From Sipunculus nudus (lineage: Eukaryota > Annelida > Sipuncula > Golfingiida > Sipunculidae), in NCBI GenBank assembly GCA_026874595.1, contig CM049319.1, positions 4,556,601 to 4,620,600 of the forward strand: a stretch of DNA of 64,000 nt. The letters run 5' to 3'. The position numbers and the translations under genes were made by a program. The notes under the pieces are model-generated. The model was not told where the DNA came from. It was given only the letters and a program-made list of their open reading frames with translations, and did not search any database. Below, one piece after another: positions 58,412-64,000 of this stretch (its first letter is position 1; each line of letters starts with the position of its first letter).

Positions 58412-59601
58412 ATATATATACATATATATAGACCACCATTCTGTGAAGGATGAAATGTTATTAAAATGTCTACTGTTGGTTCCTAGTTATAAGAAGGCAC
58501 AGCATGTTCTTTAATATCCATTACAGCAAATCTCTTGTGGATCTGTTGAAATTCTACCATTTTCCTACTGCCCATATATAACCCTTTGTGATTCTGATGG
58601 GGTCTGTACAAGCTCGGAGCATCTGTATAATAACTGATACAGGAGGCACTCAATGGCTGTCATGCAACCATCTCTATGGACATGCCATGGAAATACTCAA
58701 CTTAGCTTTTTGAAATGTGAAAATGAAGCCAAGTTTGTCCTAATGGTCGGTGATTTTCCATATATTTCCAAATAAATTCTGAGAATTTTGCCATAATTTT
58801 GTTAAGTCGATATTGCAGCATCATCATTCATAAACACAAGTTCCTTCAGCCTATGTCAACTCAGATCACTTGAGTATACCAGGCCCATGTGAACTCTCCA
58901 CAGCAACTTTCAACAACTTATCATCTGACATAATCATATTGATTTTCAGATAGATACATCTATCCACTTGAGAAACAATATTTTTTCACCAAATATGGAA
59001 ATATTCATGGTCAAGGCCAGTCTCATATGAAAGGTAATGACCCCTATATATAAATATACCTCATCCCTTTACATATCTATGTATATATGCATAATATGAA
59101 AGAAATATGTATATTACTTTTTGACTTGTAATGCTCACAATACTGTCAAGTGGCAATGATAAGAGTATTAAAGGTGTGAAAACAAGAAAAGGACAAAGGT
59201 GGTGCCATCTGTCTCCTGCAGAAGACATTCTAAGAATCTTAGCTATCCAAGATCTTTTGTCAATTTGATTTTTGGACCAATCCATGCTTCCCTTATTGAA
59301 ATATTTAAGATTTTGTGTGATTTTTACCAAAATGCTAATATTCAAGGTCAAGGCCACTCTTACAGTTAAGGTAAATAAAATAAGGCCAAAATTACAAGTT
59401 ACAATTTCTTTTAGAAAATGAACTACAGTGGATAAATATAATGAACACAGATATGATGATGATGATGGCAATGATGGGGGTATCAAAAGGCGCGAGAACA
59501 TGAAAAAGATAACAGGTGGTGCCACCAGCTCTGGTACATGACAATGCTATCCAAGATCTTTTGTCAACTTGATTTTTGAAAACTGGATAAATATTCATTA
59601 A
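58412..59601. other. Low-copy DNA and a diverged repeat
   Basis: From about 58980 to 59590 two to three diverged units of about 300 bp share 'tcaaggtcaaggcca', 'gctatccaagatcttttgtcaa' and GGTGGTGCCA. They probably belong to another member of the CAAG/CTAA group, without recognisable ends. The 154-codon minus-strand frame at 59061-59525 lies across these units and is not convincing. Confidence 0.45.
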
Positions 59602-62600
59602 CAAGTGACCCATGGGTCATGATGCTCAGCCGACTGACATGTCCTTGCACAGACAACTAATTAAGATAATGTAGGTGGCATCTTTGTTCATGCATATTAG
59701 CTAGAGTTCATCAAGTCCCATAAGGACAACAAATTTGATGACAATCCAACCAGCCTTTCCTGAGGAATCTGGCAATTTGTGTGTATTTTGCATAATTTCT
59801 GGGGTGCTCAAACTTTTAGCTCAAACTCAAAAAGGTTTCTGTAGAAAACTTTTGAGAAACTCTCAGGATGTCAAGTTAGAAGATTCTGGGCCAAATGGTT
59901 ATGATTTGTGCCCTACTTTGGTATAAAATTTTCAATTATACTGAGGGGTGCTTATAAGCCCATAGCTCAGAAAATATGGGTAACAGAGACCTAAATTCAC
60001 GTTTCCAAGGAGAATTTTCATAGACCTCCCTGGCTTTTAGGACAGAAGATTCCAGGTCCCTTGTTTATGATTTGTGCCCTGCTTTGGTATCAAATTTTTA
60101 ATTATGCTGGGGGGTGATTATAAGCCCAATAGCTCAGAGAATATGGGTAACAGAGACCTAATTTCAAGTTTCCAAGGATATTTTTCAAAGACCTCCCTGG
60201 ATGTCAAGTTAAGAGATTCTAGGACCAATGGTTACAATTTGTGCCCTGTTATGGACGCTCACAGGTTTTGGGTAACAGAGACCTGAATCCTGGTTTTCAT
60301 TGAGACTTTTCATTGGCCTCCCTGCATTTGAAGACAGAAGCTTCTAGGTCCAGTCGTTACAATTTGTGCCCTGTTAACAGATGACCACATCTTTTAAGGT
60401 CTTGAAAAAAGAAATCATTAAAAATTGAAAAATACAGGTGGCGCCACCAGTCTGAAAACAAGGGACCCATGGGTCACGGCGCTCAGCTGATCGTGATTGG
60501 ACTATAAATGTTTCTCCACTGTGATACTATATCGAGTCAATAAAGCTTATGAATATCATGGACATGTTGGGCTATTATGAAGGAATGTAATGTAATATGT
60601 GAGTAAATGATAAATGAAATAACCTGACTGATGGATTAATAGAGTCAAATATAGTGGTTTATTTTTTATTTATTTAGGAGGGGTTGAAAATTGTGATATA
60701 TTTGAGCAAATATGAATGCAATGACAGCAGTAATAAGCAGTAGTAGAATGATGATAAGGCTATTTGTTGAAGGATCTAAAGTGTATGGTAGTCTGCAAGC
60801 TTTCAATTTGACAGATATGATGTTATGATTAACTATGCTGATGAAGTGATTTATGAATTTGTGACTGTATGACACAATATCTCTTTAGTCTTGACAAGGT
60901 ACATTATTGTGATGCCCACTATGTCTACATATTACACAATATTGACATAATTTCTGGCATGTACATAGGTACCTATGGACGAATAGTTATACAAAATATT
61001 AAAGTATGAATATATCTGATTCATCTTGTTCTTGCTTACTGGGGCTGACTTTGGGATGGGGTTCAGAGAAGGATAAAAGTGAGGGCAGCACGAAGGTGGA
61101 TGTAGAAATATTCTATTGTAATGTTTTTCATTTATATAAGAATATGAAAAGCTAAGAGGAAAGGGGCCCTCCTACTTGGTTATAGTAAAGTTCTAAATAT
61201 ATGATTGCAAACTAATACTCTGACAAGACTGTCATGAAGAAAAACAGTAAAAGTTTTGAGATACTGTAATGCATATGAAAATTTACAGAAGGACAGGCAA
61301 GTGGACAGAATGGACTTATACCTTTATTTCACTTTCAAGGGAATAATGCATTTAAGTTTATATATAAGCCTATTTTTTTAAGCATATCCACCTTTTCCAT
61401 TAAGAAGTTTTTATCTGAATCATTTTTTTTTTATTTACAGGTTTTATAAATTTTTAATAAAAAAACCCTGAAAATATAAGTTAAAATATTAGAATTGTTG
61501 CAAAAGTTGCAATCATTATATATACAGAGTAAAAAACTAAAACTATAAGTTAAAATATTAGAATTGTTGCAAAAGTTGCAATCATCATATATCCAGAGTG
61601 TAGCTCATATTGGGTCATATTATGCATACACATATATTTTATTATTTTAAATCATAAATGTTTAAACTGAATTTAAAAGAAAATAATGCCACAACATGGC
61701 ATCTACAAGAATATTCCTTGAATCACTATTAAAAAGTTTTGCACATTGGAGTTTTCAGTACATGCTTAATTTTATTCACTGAAATAAAATAAAAGATTCA
61801 GTAAATTTGATAAAATAAAACATCTTTTCAAATAAAGTATACACACTGTTGGTTGAATGAGGAACAAACAATATCATTGTGCTAATTACTATCCCAGTTT
61901 TAATTTATTACTGGAATTAATAGTCAATTTCACACCTGGTGAAGTTTTTACTCCTCTGAAGTAAGGAATTACTTATCTCATGAACATCCACACTTTCATA
62001 GCAATACACCACTTTGTGGACACAATTAAATGTACACTTTAATCATTGTAACCCTGGTGGTACAATACAAAATCTTAAATGTAGCATAGCCTAGAATAAG
62101 AATGAATCAAATACAGAAAATAATAACATTCATCTAGTTTATGCACCATCTGGGGGGGGGGGGGGAGTGCAGGGCAGAGGGGAAGCCTGCTGGTAGTGGC
62201 CAGGCTGACCTAAGGCAAGCTGCCTGGGGTGGGTTACATAAGGCAAGTGAAGGCTGTACTACTAGGTGGGCTAGATGTAAACAACACTTGACATGGTGTA
62301 TGAAAACATGAATAAAAGCTATTCTTTCCAATCAATTTCTTTGAAATTTCAGATTTTAAAAGATTAAATCCTTATGTATATATGCTGTGAAAATTAAATC
62401 AACAGTGCCAAAGTTGGACAAAATTTAAGGTATTGATTTTTTATTTATGCTAATAACTTGAAAAATTTGCAAAATTCAGATCTAATTTTGGGTAAACAAT
62501 TGAATCTTGATTAAATAAAGTTATATTCCTGAAAAAAAGTCTCTAGGTTCAGCAATTCTCATGTTAAGTGAGTAAATATATTTCCTGATTTTTAAAAAAA

Positions 62601-64000
62601 TTGCATTATGTTTTGGCTCATAACTTCAAAATACTACCCAATACTGACCTAATTTTTGGTAAGTTCATAGAAAATGTATGAAAGAATGTGAATACTATAT
62701 ACGATCAAAAACAGATCAGTGGTTTTGATATTAGGCAGCCTTGAAGTGTAACAATGGCTTTTTTATGGAAAATGGAGTTTTTTTCCTTAATATCTCGAAG
62801 GAACGAAGTCCTAATGACCCAATTTTTGGTATGGTGGGAGATTTTGGGGACATCTAAAATTATGCCAACAGCCTGGGGTGCATAGAGATGTGCACTGAAT
62901 GACCTACAGTCATCGAAGTGGACTGCTTGACAATGTAGGGGAATACAACAAGAGCCCCCAAAAAAATTCAATAACTAGCCTAATTTTGCAGCTTTTATTT
63001 TCAAATTTCAGATTTTAACAGATCAAATCCTTATGTATACATGCTGTGAAAATTAAATCCACAGTACTTACAGGGAAAAAATGTCCCGTGGCCAAAGTTT
63101 GGCAAAATTTAAGGTACCAATTTTATATTTTTGCCAATATTTAAAAAAATTTAACAGATTTTGATCTAATTTTTGGTATACAATTAAATTTTGATTAATT
63201 AAAGTTGTATTACTGGAAAAAAGTCCCTACATTTAACACTTTTGGTCTTAAGTGACCAAATATCTTCCTGATTTTTTACAAAGTCCATTATGTTTGGGCC
63301 CATAACTTTTTTAAATTATATAATACTGACTAAATATCTGGCATGTATATAGGAACTATATAGAGGAACATTTATGGTAAATATGAAGAAAAGCAGATGA
63401 GTGGTTTTGATATTAGGCAGTCCTGAAGTGTGAAAATAGATTTCTAATAAAAAATTGAGGTTTTTCCTTAATATCTCAAAGGAACGAAGTCCTATTGACC
63501 CAATTTTCGGCATGGTAGGTGATTTTGGGAACATCTAACTGTATGCCGAATTTTAGATTCATAGGTCCAACGGTGTCGAAACAAGCAAGTCTTACAGACG
63601 GGCATCCAGACGGACAGACGGACGGACAGACACACGGACGGACGACAGACAATGGACCACGACTATAGCTCAGATGACTAATAGTCAGCTGAGCTAAAAA
63701 TGATTTAACACTCCATGATCAATATCCATGCAAAGAATCATGGTGATCGATGCATTATAATTGTTCAGATACTTGAGCTTTTGTATCAAATTTTTCATTA
63801 TTCTTGGGGGTACTTCAGAGCCCCATAGCTTGAAGAATATGGGTAACAGAGACCTAATCTCAGGTTTCTCAGGAGATTTTTCATGGACCTCTGTTGATAT
63901 AAAAAGATTCCAGGTTCAGTGGTTACCATTTGTTACCTGTTAACAGATGACAGCATCTTTTAAGGTCTCAAAATAGAGAAAAAAATCGTAAAAAGTCAAC
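59602..64000 (+). mobile_element. Family 1b element, split by 1a, runs off the window
   Basis: The 5' end CAAGTGACCCATGGGTCATG is at 59602. Four diverged core units follow up to GGTGGCGCCACC at 60437-60448. After the 1a insertion the body resumes with ACACTCCATGATCAATATCC at 63708 and continues in 1b phrases to the end of the window. The 3' end is not included. Confidence 0.75.
60459..63697 (+). mobile_element. Family 1a element, complete single copy
   Basis: It starts CAAGGGACCCATGGGTCACG and ends in microsatellite, hairpin and CTAA (3239 bp). It matches the 5358-9207 copy throughout, without the 698-bp insertion, and with its own small extra piece near 61537-61600 that repeats AGTTAAAATATTAGAATTGT. 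The host 1b sequence on both sides (CCACCAGTCTG before, ACACTCCATGATC after) is continuous in the 1b copy at 52840, which defines both element ends. Confidence 0.85.

Noticed and set aside
59061-59525. 154-codon minus-strand frame
   Set aside because: It lies across diverged tandem repeat units, is low in complexity and has no motif or start context.
1-64000. CRISPR array or prokaryotic operon
   Set aside because: The tandem repeats have no spacers of constant length with unique content, there are no ribosome-binding sites followed by long genes, and SINE, LTR and splice-like signals point to an animal genome.

Overview
The window looks like intronic or intergenic DNA from an invertebrate animal nuclear genome. 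A bivalve mollusc is the best guess. It is AT-rich, has no compact operon-like coding, and is packed with nested repeats whose bodies carry GACAGACGG-type microsatellites, as described for the bivalve 'pearl' elements and for Helentron-associated elements. The species assignment is inference. No complete gene is visible. The longest open frame, about 220 codons on the minus strand at 24 kb, is only satellite read through.

Most of the sequence belongs to at least three families of non-coding elements with one shared plan. The 5' end is CAAG (or CTAG). A short inverted repeat follows near each end. Diverged tandem core units often contain the palindrome GGTGGCGCCACC. The 3' end is CTAA followed by A's, often after a GACAGACGG microsatellite and, in two families, directly after a hairpin. 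Family 1 (inner repeat GCTCAGCTGA/TCAGCTGAGC) has a long subtype 1a (CAAGGGACCC) and a subtype 1b (CAAGTGACCC). Family 2 has GCGAACCTGTG/CACAGGTTCGC. Family 3 has AGCCCTCAGCC/GGCTGAGGGCT. Filled and empty sites inside this same window show precise insertion into A-runs with no target duplication, which points to rolling-circle (Helentron-like) transposition.

Layout: 0-2.2 kb old repeat relics; 2.2-9.2 kb a 1a element with its 5' 1.57 kb present three times head to tail and a 698-bp MITE-like insertion; 9.2-11.4 kb a 1b element holding a family 3 element; 12.1-15 kb a three-deep nest; 15-18.9 kb AT-rich low-copy DNA; 18.9-25.5 kb a family 2 element, a 2-kb tandem duplication and a CAGA-rich satellite; 26.5-31.1 kb a minisatellite, a candidate first exon and a large family 2 element with a 1a element inside; 31.4-34.3 kb a tRNA-derived SINE, a solo LTR and a fourth repeat family; 34.3-39.3 kb low-copy DNA with a candidate minus-strand exon; 39.3-43 kb a family 3 element and an LTR-like element that split a 25-bp tandem array; 43-48.7 kb low-copy DNA with the best candidate exon (45349-45510); 48.7-55.7 kb family 2 and nested family 1 elements; 55.9 kb another candidate exon; 58.2 kb a fold-back MITE; 59.6-64 kb a 1b element split by a second full 1a copy.

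Three plus-strand candidate exons (27067-27245, 45349-45510, 55901-55987) all have phase-2 boundaries. They could therefore belong to one gene whose introns hold these repeats, but this is a hypothesis and the protein is not recognised.
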